Positions 38,570 to 46,128 of a DNA stretch of 64,000 nt are shown piece by piece (positions within the stretch are counted from its first letter, which is position 1; every line of letters starts with the position of its first letter). Source of the stretch: Phycisphaerae bacterium (lineage in GTDB: Bacteria; Planctomycetota; Phycisphaerae; Sedimentisphaerales; Sedimentisphaeraceae); assembly GCA_027078365.1 (NCBI GenBank), contig JALWYQ010000001.1:124001-188000 (forward strand), in the 5' to 3' direction. A program made the position numbers and the translations under genes. Under the pieces are notes generated by a model. It was not told the origin of the DNA and ran no database searches. It was given only the letters and a program-made list of their open reading frames with translations.

Positions 38570-40783
38570 ATGAGATTTTTAAGCTGTATTATTTTGCTGA
38601 GTTTTTCTAGTTGTTTGTTTGCGGTCAACAGCTCAATTGTGCGACATTCTCGCGCAGATGATTTTGCCGCTGCAAAGCCCAACAATATCGTGATTAATTC
38701 TCAAGGAAATATTAGTCTTGCCAATGAATCACACTGCTTGTTAAAAGACATTCCAGATACTTGGGTAATAAACACAGTATTAACAAAGACAGAATCCGAT
38801 GGCAAGGAGGCTATCTTTTTTGGAACAAGCCCAAATGGAATTCTCTATAAATACAAAGATGGCAGGCTAGAGACCTTCTACAAGAAAGCACAAAAAAAAC
38901 TAGATGCCGCAACAGATTCTGTTGCAGATCCAAATGAAGCTGGTAAAAAAATCGAGAAAGAAGAGAAGGTGACTAACGAACACATCTTTGCTCTTGCGCT
39001 TGATAGAGATGGCAACCTACTCGCGGCTGTTAGTGGCGAAGATTGTAGAGTCGTTAAATTTAGAGAAGATGGCAAGTCTCATGTTGTGTGTGAATTAGAC
39101 GATGCTTTCTATATTTTTGCACTGTATGTAAACGATGCTGGTGATATTTTCTTGGCGACAGGGCCTGAGGGAAAAATCTATAAGATAGACTCTGGAACTA
39201 ATGAGCCTAAAGTGTTTGCAAGTTTAAAAGAGAGAAATATTCTTTCATTGGCAGCTGATAAAGAAGGTAACCTCTATGCAGGTGCCGACGAGAATGGAGT
39301 GTTGTATAAGTTTGATATGCTCACAAAAAAGCAATCGGTTGTTTTTGACTCTAAACAAAATGACATTACCGCAATTGTCTTTGACGATGATGGCAATCTC
39401 TATTTTTCCGCAGCAAATGCCAAGGCGATGCCAAAGTCGGATAATGCCAAGCATGTAGCTAAAAGTACTAAAGCCGGTTCTGCTGATGTCAAAGATGATG
39501 TAAAGAGATTTAGTAAGTCGCAAGGAGTTTTCAAGATTCAGATTGCCAATAGCAATCGCGGTAAACGTACATCGTCTAGGACTAAGAAATCTGAAGATAG
39601 CAAAAATAGTAGTGTTGTGTATAAAATATCACCTAAAGGATTTTCATCAAAAGTGTACAGCCAATCGACGCTGTTTTTATCTATGCTCTATGATGACAAT
39701 AAACTCTTAGTTGCAACCTCTAATGCAGGGGAGTTGATTACTATAGATACAAAAACAGATATCGCAACTCAAAGCACACCACAAAAGGATGCCAAACAGA
39801 TAACTGCCATTGCTAAATATGGTGAAGGGTTCACTGTTGCTACGGCTAACCAAGCGATGCTTGTAGGTATCAGTAAGCATTTGGCCAAACAGGGTGAGCT
39901 GATTTCATCTTTAATTGATGCCAAGCAACCTGCTCTGTGGGGGAAAATTCAGCTTGATGCAGACATCCCAACCGGCGCAAGTATTAAGGTCTCGTTTAGA
40001 AGTTCCAATACTTCAAAGGAGGATGATAATCTATTTAGCGTATGGAGCGAACCTAGAGAGATTGTTTCTCCTTTAAATATTGATTGTCCGGTCGGAAGAT
40101 TTCTTCAATACAAGCTTATCCTAACAGGTGATAATGATGAGACGCCGCTTGTTCGAGAAATTGCAATCTCTAATCTCATAGAGAATATTGCTCCAGAGAT
40201 TGTGTCAATTTCAACTTCAAGCCCACGCGATAAAGGGGCAGTTGTGTTAGTTAGCTTCTTGGCTAAAGATAAAAACAAAGACAAGTTGAGTTATCAGTTA
40301 GATTTTCGACTAGTTGATTCTAGTCGTTGGATTCTCATTGATGATAAAATTAAAAAATCGCCATTTGAATGGGATAGCCGAACTGTTAGCGATGGTGTTT
40401 ATCAACTTCGATTAAGGGTTGATGATGCAAAAAGCAACTCTCCTACAACAACAAAGTCGGCTAGTTGGATTAGCGATCCAGTAGTGGTTGATAATACCGC
40501 TCCAGTTGTTGCAAGTAGTGATGTTGCCGTAGAAGATTCCAAAGCGATAATAAAAGTTTCTTTGGAAGATCAACTCAGTATGATAGCGTCTTTTGCCTTT
40601 ACAGTTGATAGCAGTAAAGATTGGATATCTACAATACCAGACGACTTAGTATTTGATACGAGTAAAGAGGAATTCACTATTGTTACCGACGAGCTAGAAA
40701 AGGCCGATCATGTCGTAACTATCAAAGCTAGCGATGATGCTGGCAATGTTGTCTATAAAAGTTTTTATGTAACGATAGAGTAG
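38570..40783 (+). CDS. Secreted beta-propeller protein
   Basis: About 737 residues. A signal peptide (MRFLSCIILLSFSSCLFAV) precedes repeated propeller blades of the form ALDRDGNLLAAVSGEDCRVV, VNDAGDIFLATGPEGKIYKI, ADKEGNLYAGADENGVLYKF and FDDDGNLYFSAAN. A Lys/Ser-rich insertion (about 305-365) interrupts the blades. The C-terminal part contains two Ig-like modules (KDKNKDKLSYQLDFRLVDSS; YQLRLRVDDAKSNSPTT). Enzymatic residues are not apparent. Likely an exported binding or scaffold protein. ATG at 38570 has GGAG five bases upstream. Paired with the S55 gene 88 bases upstream. Confidence 0.8.
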   Translation: MRFLSCIILLSFSSCLFAVNSSIVRHSRADDFAAAKPNNIVINSQGNISLANESHCLLKDIPDTWVINTVLTKTESDGKEAIFFGTSPNGILYKYKDGRLETFYKKAQKKLDAATDSVADPNEAGKKIEKEEKVTNEHIFALALDRDGNLLAAVSGEDCRVVKFREDGKSHVVCELDDAFYIFALYVNDAGDIFLATGPEGKIYKIDSGTNEPKVFASLKERNILSLAADKEGNLYAGADENGVLYKFDMLTKKQSVVFDSKQNDITAIVFDDDGNLYFSAANAKAMPKSDNAKHVAKSTKAGSADVKDDVKRFSKSQGVFKIQIANSNRGKRTSSRTKKSEDSKNSSVVYKISPKGFSSKVYSQSTLFLSMLYDDNKLLVATSNAGELITIDTKTDIATQSTPQKDAKQITAIAKYGEGFTVATANQAMLVGISKHLAKQGELISSLIDAKQPALWGKIQLDADIPTGASIKVSFRSSNTSKEDDNLFSVWSEPREIVSPLNIDCPVGRFLQYKLILTGDNDETPLVREIAISNLIENIAPEIVSISTSSPRDKGAVVLVSFLAKDKNKDKLSYQLDFRLVDSSRWILIDDKIKKSPFEWDSRTVSDGVYQLRLRVDDAKSNSPTTTKSASWISDPVVVDNTAPVVASSDVAVEDSKAIIKVSLEDQLSMIASFAFTVDSSKDWISTIPDDLVFDTSKEEFTIVTDELEKADHVVTIKASDDAGNVVYKSFYVTIE

Positions 40784-40787
40784 TTTT

Positions 40788-41651
40788 ATGAGACAGATTA
40801 AATACGAAACGATAGTAAATGCAGTTGCTAAGCTGTGTATAGATTCTTGTCATAAATTGCCAGAAGATGTTCTATTGGCTCTAAAGGAAGCGCAGAGAAG
40901 AGAGTCAAATCCACGTGCTGCGCGTATAATTGAAAAGCTTATTGAAAATGCTAACCTCGCAAGTAGCGAGATGATTCCGATATGTCAGGATACCGGTCTC
41001 TCTATTGTATTTGTAGAGAAGGGTAGCGAAGTTTTCATTGAACCTCCTAAAGATAATCCCTCTGCAACAATAGACGATGCGATAAACGCAGGTGTTGAAC
41101 TTGGCTATAAGGAAGGTTTGTTGCGTAAGAGTGTAGTTTCTGAACCTTTAAATAAAAGAGAAAACACTAAGACGAATACTCCGGCTATCATTCATCACTT
41201 TGTAACAAGCGGAGATAGATTGAAACTAAGCGTTATGACTAAAGGTGGTGGTTGCGAGAATAAGAGCCAATTTAAAATGTTTAATCCGACTGAAGATAAA
41301 GCTGTTATTGTTAATTGGATTAAAGATGTAGTCATCGAAGCCGGCGCAAATGCATGCCCACCATTTGTTATTGGTGTTGGTATTGGTGGGGACTTTGAGC
41401 AATGTTGTTTGATTAGTAAAAAAGCATTGCTTAGAAAATTAGACGATAGTAATAGCGACAGTTTTTACGCAGAGATGGAAAAAGAAATCCTATCATTGAT
41501 AAACGCAAGTTCTCTTGGCGCTCAGGGTTTGGGTGGCGACACGACTGCTCTTGCCGTAAAGATTGAAACTGCTCCATGTCATATTGCATCGCTACCGGTT
41601 GCTGTCAATATTGAATGCCATGCGCATAGACACAAAGAGATTGTTCTCTGA
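40788..41651 (+). CDS. Class I fumarate hydratase, alpha (catalytic) subunit
   Basis: A 287-residue protein equal to the alpha half of a two-subunit class I fumarase/L(+)-tartrate dehydratase. The [4Fe-4S] cluster cysteines are visible in MIPICQDTGLSIVF, GGGCENKSQF and ANACPPFVIGVGIGGDFEQC. SLGAQGLGGDTTALAVKIET is the conserved C-terminal signature. It converts fumarate to malate. The beta subunit gene is not adjacent and not in the window. The next gene is convergent across a terminator. Tartrate dehydratase specificity is possible. Confidence 0.88.
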   Translation: MRQIKYETIVNAVAKLCIDSCHKLPEDVLLALKEAQRRESNPRAARIIEKLIENANLASSEMIPICQDTGLSIVFVEKGSEVFIEPPKDNPSATIDDAINAGVELGYKEGLLRKSVVSEPLNKRENTKTNTPAIIHHFVTSGDRLKLSVMTKGGGCENKSQFKMFNPTEDKAVIVNWIKDVVIEAGANACPPFVIGVGIGGDFEQCCLISKKALLRKLDDSNSDSFYAEMEKEILSLINASSLGAQGLGGDTTALAVKIETAPCHIASLPVAVNIECHAHRHKEIVL

Positions 41652-41674
41652 AAAGGTGTCTGACACCTTTTTGG
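41651..41674. terminator. Bidirectional terminator between fumarase and GH130 genes
   Basis: AAAAGGTGTC-T-GACACCTTTT (41651-41671) is a perfect palindrome, followed by TTGGTTTTT on the plus strand and preceded by AAAA for the minus strand. It serves the two convergent genes. Confidence 0.85.
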
Positions 41675-41677
41675 TTT

Positions 41678-42631
41678 TTACACCTCAGGGCAGGATAGGA
41701 TGTAGTCTTTTATTTTGTCCATATCCGCTATCGCTACGGCTACTTTGTCATCGGCTGCGCCGTAGTATAGATAGAGCTGGTTTGTTGCTTTGTTGACTAT
41801 CGCTCCGGTTGCAAATACTACATCACCAACATCGCCTAGCCTTTCATAGTCAGTTTGAGGACCAAAAACCCACTCTTCGCCTCTGCGCAAGACCTTCCAA
41901 GGTCTTTCAAGGTCTAAGAGGGCCATACCAGTTCTATAAATTTGGCCGGCTACTGTCTTTCTTACGCCGTGGTAGATTATTAGCCATCCGTATTCTGTTT
42001 CGATAGGTTGGCAACCTAAGCCAATTCTTTGGCTGTCCCAATAGGCGTGGCGTGTTTCCAGAAGAACTCTATGGTCGCCCCAGTGTCTTAGGTCTGGTGA
42101 CATACTCATCCAGATGTGCGCTTCACCGCGTACGATAGGCCTGTGTATAAGGCAGAACATACCGTTAAATCGTCTTGGGAAAAGGCAGGCATCCTTGTCT
42201 TCAGGTGGAAGCAATGAGCCTAGTCTTGCAAACGATTTGAAATTTTTCGTTATTGCCAGAGATACTTCAGGGCCACCTAGTCCAAAGGAAACATACGTAA
42301 TTGCGTATTGTTTTTGCTCTTCTAGCCAGACTATGCGAGGGTCTTCAAGCCCCCATCTTTCTTCCCTCTTGGAGTGGTCCGGTTGCATTGTTGGTTTTGG
42401 GTCAATCTTCCAGTTTGTTAGACCGTCTTTACTTCTTGCAATTGTTAGGTGAGAAAAACCCCTTAGAGATTCAACTCTGTTTAGTAGGATTACTTCTCCG
42501 TTGACAATCGCCGCAGCTGGATTCATTACGGAGTTTATTGGATATGGCCAATCATCTCTAGTTAGGATTGGATTCTTATCGTATCTCTTGAAAAGATCAA
42601 ATGCTAATTTTTCTCTGTGGTAGTCTTGCAT
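41678..42631 (-). CDS. GH130 family glycoside phosphorylase/hydrolase
   Basis: A 317-residue five-bladed propeller enzyme. Family features: KNPILTRDDWPYPINSVMNP, ILLNRVESLRGFSHLTIARS, EERWGLEDPRIVWLEEQKQY (the ED of the family active-site loop), LFPRRFNGMFCLIHRP and GWLIIYHGVRKT. GH130 members phosphorolyse beta-1,4- or beta-1,2-mannosides. The exact substrate cannot be read from sequence. It lacks a signal peptide, so it is cytoplasmic. Confidence 0.9.
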   Translation of the reverse strand: MQDYHREKLAFDLFKRYDKNPILTRDDWPYPINSVMNPAAAIVNGEVILLNRVESLRGFSHLTIARSKDGLTNWKIDPKPTMQPDHSKREERWGLEDPRIVWLEEQKQYAITYVSFGLGGPEVSLAITKNFKSFARLGSLLPPEDKDACLFPRRFNGMFCLIHRPIVRGEAHIWMSMSPDLRHWGDHRVLLETRHAYWDSQRIGLGCQPIETEYGWLIIYHGVRKTVAGQIYRTGMALLDLERPWKVLRRGEEWVFGPQTDYERLGDVGDVVFATGAIVNKATNQLYLYYGAADDKVAVAIADMDKIKDYILSCPEV

Positions 42632-42762
42632 GTTATGTCTCCATCAGAATGCCATTTGAACCAACAATTATATCGTCTATTTGCCAACAGTTAAATCATC
42701 CAAAATAATAAAACTGCAAAGAATATATTGGCCGCACTTGCGCAATAGTTTAAGAGTTTCCA

Positions 42763-43338
42763 TCAGAATTCGATTCTACCTTCTCTTGCAAAATGATACA
42801 ACATTGCCCAAGCTTTGGCAGCTATATTTTTCTGAGAATTTAAGAGCTCTGCGATTTCTTGTGAGTCCATCAGTAGAACCTCTATATCTTCTGTCGCTTC
42901 AAGAAATTTGTTCGTTATTTCTCCGCTTGCTTCAACTAAAACCATATGATTAGATTCATCACTCATGCCGGCACTCGAAAAGACTCTAGGGCTAATCTCT
43001 ACGATTCTATCAACTTTCAATCCAGTCTCTTCCTTGAGCTCTCTTCGAACAGCCTCTTCTATAGTTTCGCCTTTATCTATTAATCCAGCCGCGAAGCCGT
43101 ATAGATAATCACCAATGGGAACTCTAAACTCACGAATTACAACCAGTTTGTTTCCAGATGGAGTTTTAACAATTGGTATAATGACAACGGCATCTACAAT
43201 ATGAGCGTCCGTAATTGGCTTTTCTTTACGCGAACACATAACCCAGCTACCTGATTTGCCATCCTTTTCATATGAGACGTGGAAAAGGTTGAGCCATTTG
43301 GAGTTGGTTAATTTCTTTAGTGAGAATTCAAAAGCCAT
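42763..43338 (-). CDS. NUDIX hydrolase
   Basis: A 191-residue protein. The Nudix box G(x5)E(x7)REUxEExGU is complete: GLIDKGETIEEAVRRELKEE then TGL, near residues 84-106. Surrounding strands (NKLVVIREFRVPIGDYLYGF; VFSSAGMSDESNHMVLVEAS) resemble ADP-ribose/ADP-sugar pyrophosphatases. It would cleave a nucleoside diphosphate linked to another moiety. It lies downstream of no obvious partner. Confidence 0.9.
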   Translation of the reverse strand: MAFEFSLKKLTNSKWLNLFHVSYEKDGKSGSWVMCSRKEKPITDAHIVDAVVIIPIVKTPSGNKLVVIREFRVPIGDYLYGFAAGLIDKGETIEEAVRRELKEETGLKVDRIVEISPRVFSSAGMSDESNHMVLVEASGEITNKFLEATEDIEVLLMDSQEIAELLNSQKNIAAKAWAMLYHFAREGRIEF

Positions 43339-43508
43339 GTTAGTCCTTCAATATATCTCGTGCATTAAAGAGTTTCTAATTTCTCTTGAGTTTAGCAAAG
43401 CTATAATTGTATTGCAATGCCAATGCCGCTCTTTCTAGTCTAATATTCTTCTTGAAGGATAATTAAAGTGGGGTAGAATGAGCTATCAATATTATTGAGG
43501 AGTTTTCT

Positions 43509-43991
43509 ATGCAAGATAATTCGAGTCTGATAGCGCAGTCGGCAGTTACAACTCGCTATGTAGTTATGCCTCATCAGGCAAATCCAAACGGAACAGCATT
43601 TGGTGGAGCTATACTTTCGTGGATAGATGTGGTAGCTTCTATGGCGGCCCAGAGATATTGCCGCAGACCAGTTGCTACGGTGCAAATAGACAGTGTCTCT
43701 TTTTTAACCCCAATAGAGATTGGCGACCACGTTATTCTAAAGGCCAGTGTGAATTATACTGGCAATACATCACTTGAAGTTGGTGTGATTGTTTTTCGTG
43801 AGGATCCACTTACTGGTGAGAGGCAAAAGGCGACTAGGGCATACCTGACTTTTGTTGCCTTCGACGAAAATTCTAAACCAATGCAGGTTAAAAAGATTGA
43901 GCCTCAAACTCCAGATGAATTGCGCAGATTCGAGCAGGCAAAGAAGAGGGTGGCCCTTAGAAAACAAAATCGTATTGAGCGTGGAGTGTAG
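43509..43991 (+). CDS. Acyl-CoA thioesterase (hotdog fold)
   Basis: A 160-residue hotdog-fold protein of the YciA/BACH type. It shows VMPHQANPNGTAFGGAILSW with DVVASMAA (the conserved N-x-x-G-x-x-F-G-G and Asp), VATVQIDSVSFLTPIEIGD and a closing TRAYLTFVAFDEN. It hydrolyses acyl-CoA to free acid and CoA. A good GAGGAG precedes the ATG. The long Arg/Lys-rich tail (RRFEQAKKRVALRKQNR) is usual for this subgroup. Confidence 0.9.
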   Translation: MQDNSSLIAQSAVTTRYVVMPHQANPNGTAFGGAILSWIDVVASMAAQRYCRRPVATVQIDSVSFLTPIEIGDHVILKASVNYTGNTSLEVGVIVFREDPLTGERQKATRAYLTFVAFDENSKPMQVKKIEPQTPDELRRFEQAKKRVALRKQNRIERGV

Positions 43992-44077
43992 ATGGTGGTT
44001 TTACTTGGATAGCGGCGGCTGGAAACCTCTACTTGCCGCCAAAGAGGATTGGTAAGACTTTATATATAGAAAAAAAA

Positions 44078-44106
44078 CCAGATGCCCCTCCGAAGCTCTG
44101 GCTTTT
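44078..44106 (+). terminator. Candidate terminator after the thioesterase gene
   Basis: CCAGA and TCTGG enclose a 14-base loop and are followed by CTTTTT. The stem is short, so the call is tentative. Confidence 0.4.
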
Positions 44107-44174
44107 TCCACGTCTTTCAACGCTTATTTTGTAAAGCGGGGCACCTCGATCCTCTGAGGATACCCGGCTATATT

Positions 44175-44501
44175 TTAGTCTATAAACTGTATCGCAATCT
44201 TAATCAGTCCGCGATCAATCAAGTGGTTTCTATCTACCCTTATAACTTTGCCACTTTTAATCCTCGCAAAGCGACCTTTTTGCATTGCAAGAGCCTTTGT
44301 GCGTGGAAAGTTAATCTCGATTTCGCTACCGTCTTTTATAGGTGTTGTCATAGGGACTGCCATATACACGCCACCTTTGCTTACGTTAACGCTTCTGCCG
44401 TTAACAAATCTGTTTGCTTCAGGTAACCACACGCTTACTGGCCATGAAAGATCAGCACGCGCATCCATTCTGTGTTCTACTTTCACTGTTGTTGTTGCCA
44501 T
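44175..44501 (-). CDS. PilZ-domain protein
   Basis: A 108-residue single-domain protein. The c-di-GMP-binding motifs are recognisable: the N-terminal Arg-rich segment EHRMDARADLSWPVSVWL (near RxxxR) and NVSKGGVYMAVPM (the D/NxSxxG motif). It probably senses cyclic di-GMP and relays to a motility or surface partner. No diguanylate cyclase is in the window. Confidence 0.82.
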   Translation of the reverse strand: MATTTVKVEHRMDARADLSWPVSVWLPEANRFVNGRSVNVSKGGVYMAVPMTTPIKDGSEIEINFPRTKALAMQKGRFARIKSGKVIRVDRNHLIDRGLIKIAIQFID

Positions 44502-44743
44502 ACTAAAGTCCCTTTTAAATCTGTCAATATCGCAATTGAATAACCATTGCTTGTATCGGCGATGTTAAGATAGGAAGTTTACGTAAAATGAGGAGATTGG
44601 AGTGTTTTTTTTGTGGTAAAGATTAAATCTTGTTTTCGACTTGTCTGTTAGGATTATTCTGGGACGTTTGGTGAAAAAATTTTTCTATTTTCACGAGATG
44701 TTAATCTAGGGAAGGTGGAAAAGTGGCTTCAAAACAGATTATT

Positions 44744-45070
44744 TTATTTGAGCCAGTCGTTAAGATGTGTTGCAAGCAACTCTATATCTCGTCTTTGCAT
44801 GATGTGGTTGCGCAGAGAGTCTTTGATTTTTAGCTTTACCAAGGCGTTATCTACCCTTTCCCAGAGTTTTTCAGCCTTTTTATCACTTTCGCAGAGATAT
44901 AGCTGCGTTATTAACTCGCCTAGCTTAGTTAGCATGATGTTGTCTAGATTGTTGTAATAGTTGCTTATTATCTTCTTCTGGTGCGCACTATATTCTCGTT
45001 TAGCCACAGTAAACTCCGTTCCAAAATTATCAAGAGGATGATATATACATTTTTCGACCTCAATTTTCAA
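44744..45070 (-). CDS. Hypothetical small helical protein
   Basis: A 108-residue protein, predicted mainly helical. It contains AKREYSAHQKKIISNYYNNL, TKLGELITQLYLCESDKKAE and NHIMQRRDIELLATHLNDWL. No domain recognised. It is intact, lacks signal or membrane segments, and runs opposite to the ArsR-RND operon. An even distribution of charged residues and a good frame suggest a real gene. Confidence 0.6.
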   Translation of the reverse strand: MKIEVEKCIYHPLDNFGTEFTVAKREYSAHQKKIISNYYNNLDNIMLTKLGELITQLYLCESDKKAEKLWERVDNALVKLKIKDSLRNHIMQRRDIELLATHLNDWLK

Positions 45071-45184
45071 ACCATCTTACATATTAAATATGATTTTTAA
45101 CTGCCTGCTAGTGTGACTACTTGGTTTTTGCAGGTGCAACCAAATATTTTGATGATTTTTTTGAAAATTTGCGTTAATGGGCTA

Positions 45185-45213
45185 TTGAATAAATATTTAA
45201 ATATCGATATATT
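45185..45213 (+). promoter_or_regulatory. Candidate promoter and AT-rich operator of the ArsR-DUF302-RND operon
   Basis: TTGAAT (45185-45190), a 17-base spacer and TATATT (45208-45213). The -10 lies in an extended AT alternating tract with imperfect dyads (ATATATTCATATATAT), typical of ArsR-family operators. The ArsR start follows at 45250 with TGGAGG upstream. Confidence 0.5.
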
Positions 45214-45249
45214 CATATATATAGATTTCTAGATATATGGAGGCTTAAT

Positions 45250-45537
45250 ATGAAATTTGATATTGATTCAGCAGAATCAGTAGCTCAGACATTGAAGGCC
45301 ATTGCGCATCCAATTCGCCTATTAATTTTAGATACACTTGAAGAATCAGAAAAGTGTGTTGGTCAGGTTGCTGACGACGTTGGCGTTTTGCAATCGGTTG
45401 CATCAGGACACCTTGGTATTATGAAGGATAGGGGAGTTGTTACTGCGCGAAGGTGTGGAACGAAGGTCTATTACGCTATTGCCAATGTAAATGTTATACG
45501 AGTGATGCATTGTATTTTTGATAATTGTCAAAAGTGA
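45250..45537 (+). CDS. ArsR/SmtB family repressor
   Basis: A 95-residue winged-helix protein: TLKAIAHPIRLLILDTLEES, the helix-turn-helix LQSVASGHLGIMKDRGVV and the wing RCGTKVYYAI. Cysteines are at 36 (EKCVGQ), 69, 88 (VMHC) and 93. Cys36 near alpha-2/3 and Cys88 near the C-terminal helix occupy places that in SqrR/BigR-type sensors form a sulfur-responsive pair, while metal binding is the alternative. It heads an operon with DUF302, an RND exporter and a LolA-like gene. Confidence 0.88.
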   Translation: MKFDIDSAESVAQTLKAIAHPIRLLILDTLEESEKCVGQVADDVGVLQSVASGHLGIMKDRGVVTARRCGTKVYYAIANVNVIRVMHCIFDNCQK

Positions 45538-45549
45538 AAGGCTTCTATT

Positions 45550-46074
45550 ATGAACGAAAATGTAAACACAGAAAAAATGCAGACAAATGTCAAAACAAAA
45601 CACAAGTATGCTTCATTTTTAGTCGGAGTTGTTGTTGGCGCTTTACTCGTTGTAATATTCGCAATGTGGTTTATTCCATCTGCGATGCTAGAAACTAATG
45701 AGTGTATTTACGGAATTGATGAAACAGTCTCTAAGCTACAGGACAATATCATTGCTCACGGTTGGAAAGTTTCTGGAGTTAGAGACCTTAAAAAATCAAT
45801 GGCGAAAGATTCTGTTAATCTTGACTATGAGGTTCGCTTAGTAAAATTGTGTAATGCGCATTACGCCAAGCAGGTTCTAGATAAGGACCGCTACGTTTCA
45901 GCTATGATGCCATGTACCATAAGTGTTTGGCAGGGCGATGATGGCAAGATTTATCTCACGCGTATCAATATGAAGTTGATGGCAAAGATGTTTGGTGGTA
46001 ATGTTGCAAAGGTCATGGGTGGAGCGGTTGCTAAGCAAGAACATGAGATTGTTAAGGGGTTGATTAAAGACTAG
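45550..46074 (+). CDS. DUF302 protein with N-terminal membrane anchor
   Basis: A 174-residue protein. One membrane helix (about 18-42, FLVGVVVGALLVVIFAMWFI) precedes a DUF302-like domain: ETVSKLQDNIIAHGWKVSGV, VKLCNAHYAKQVLDKDRYVS, MPCTISVWQGDDGKIYLTRI. DUF302 has no defined activity, but often occurs with heavy-metal or sulfur genes. The pair of conserved cysteines (LCNAHYAK and MMPCTISV) may be functional. It sits 12 bases after the ArsR gene. Confidence 0.82.
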   Translation: MNENVNTEKMQTNVKTKHKYASFLVGVVVGALLVVIFAMWFIPSAMLETNECIYGIDETVSKLQDNIIAHGWKVSGVRDLKKSMAKDSVNLDYEVRLVKLCNAHYAKQVLDKDRYVSAMMPCTISVWQGDDGKIYLTRINMKLMAKMFGGNVAKVMGGAVAKQEHEIVKGLIKD

Positions 46075-46128
46075 CTAGATTTAGTGACTTCTGAAAAATA
46101 TAACTTTAAGGATAGCTTGAGGTAAGAT

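Noticed and set aside
44078-44140. Alternative long-range pairing of TGCCCC with GGGGCA as a riboswitch
   Set aside because: Six pairs over about 50 bases with no conserved core; a simple weak terminator explains the region as well.
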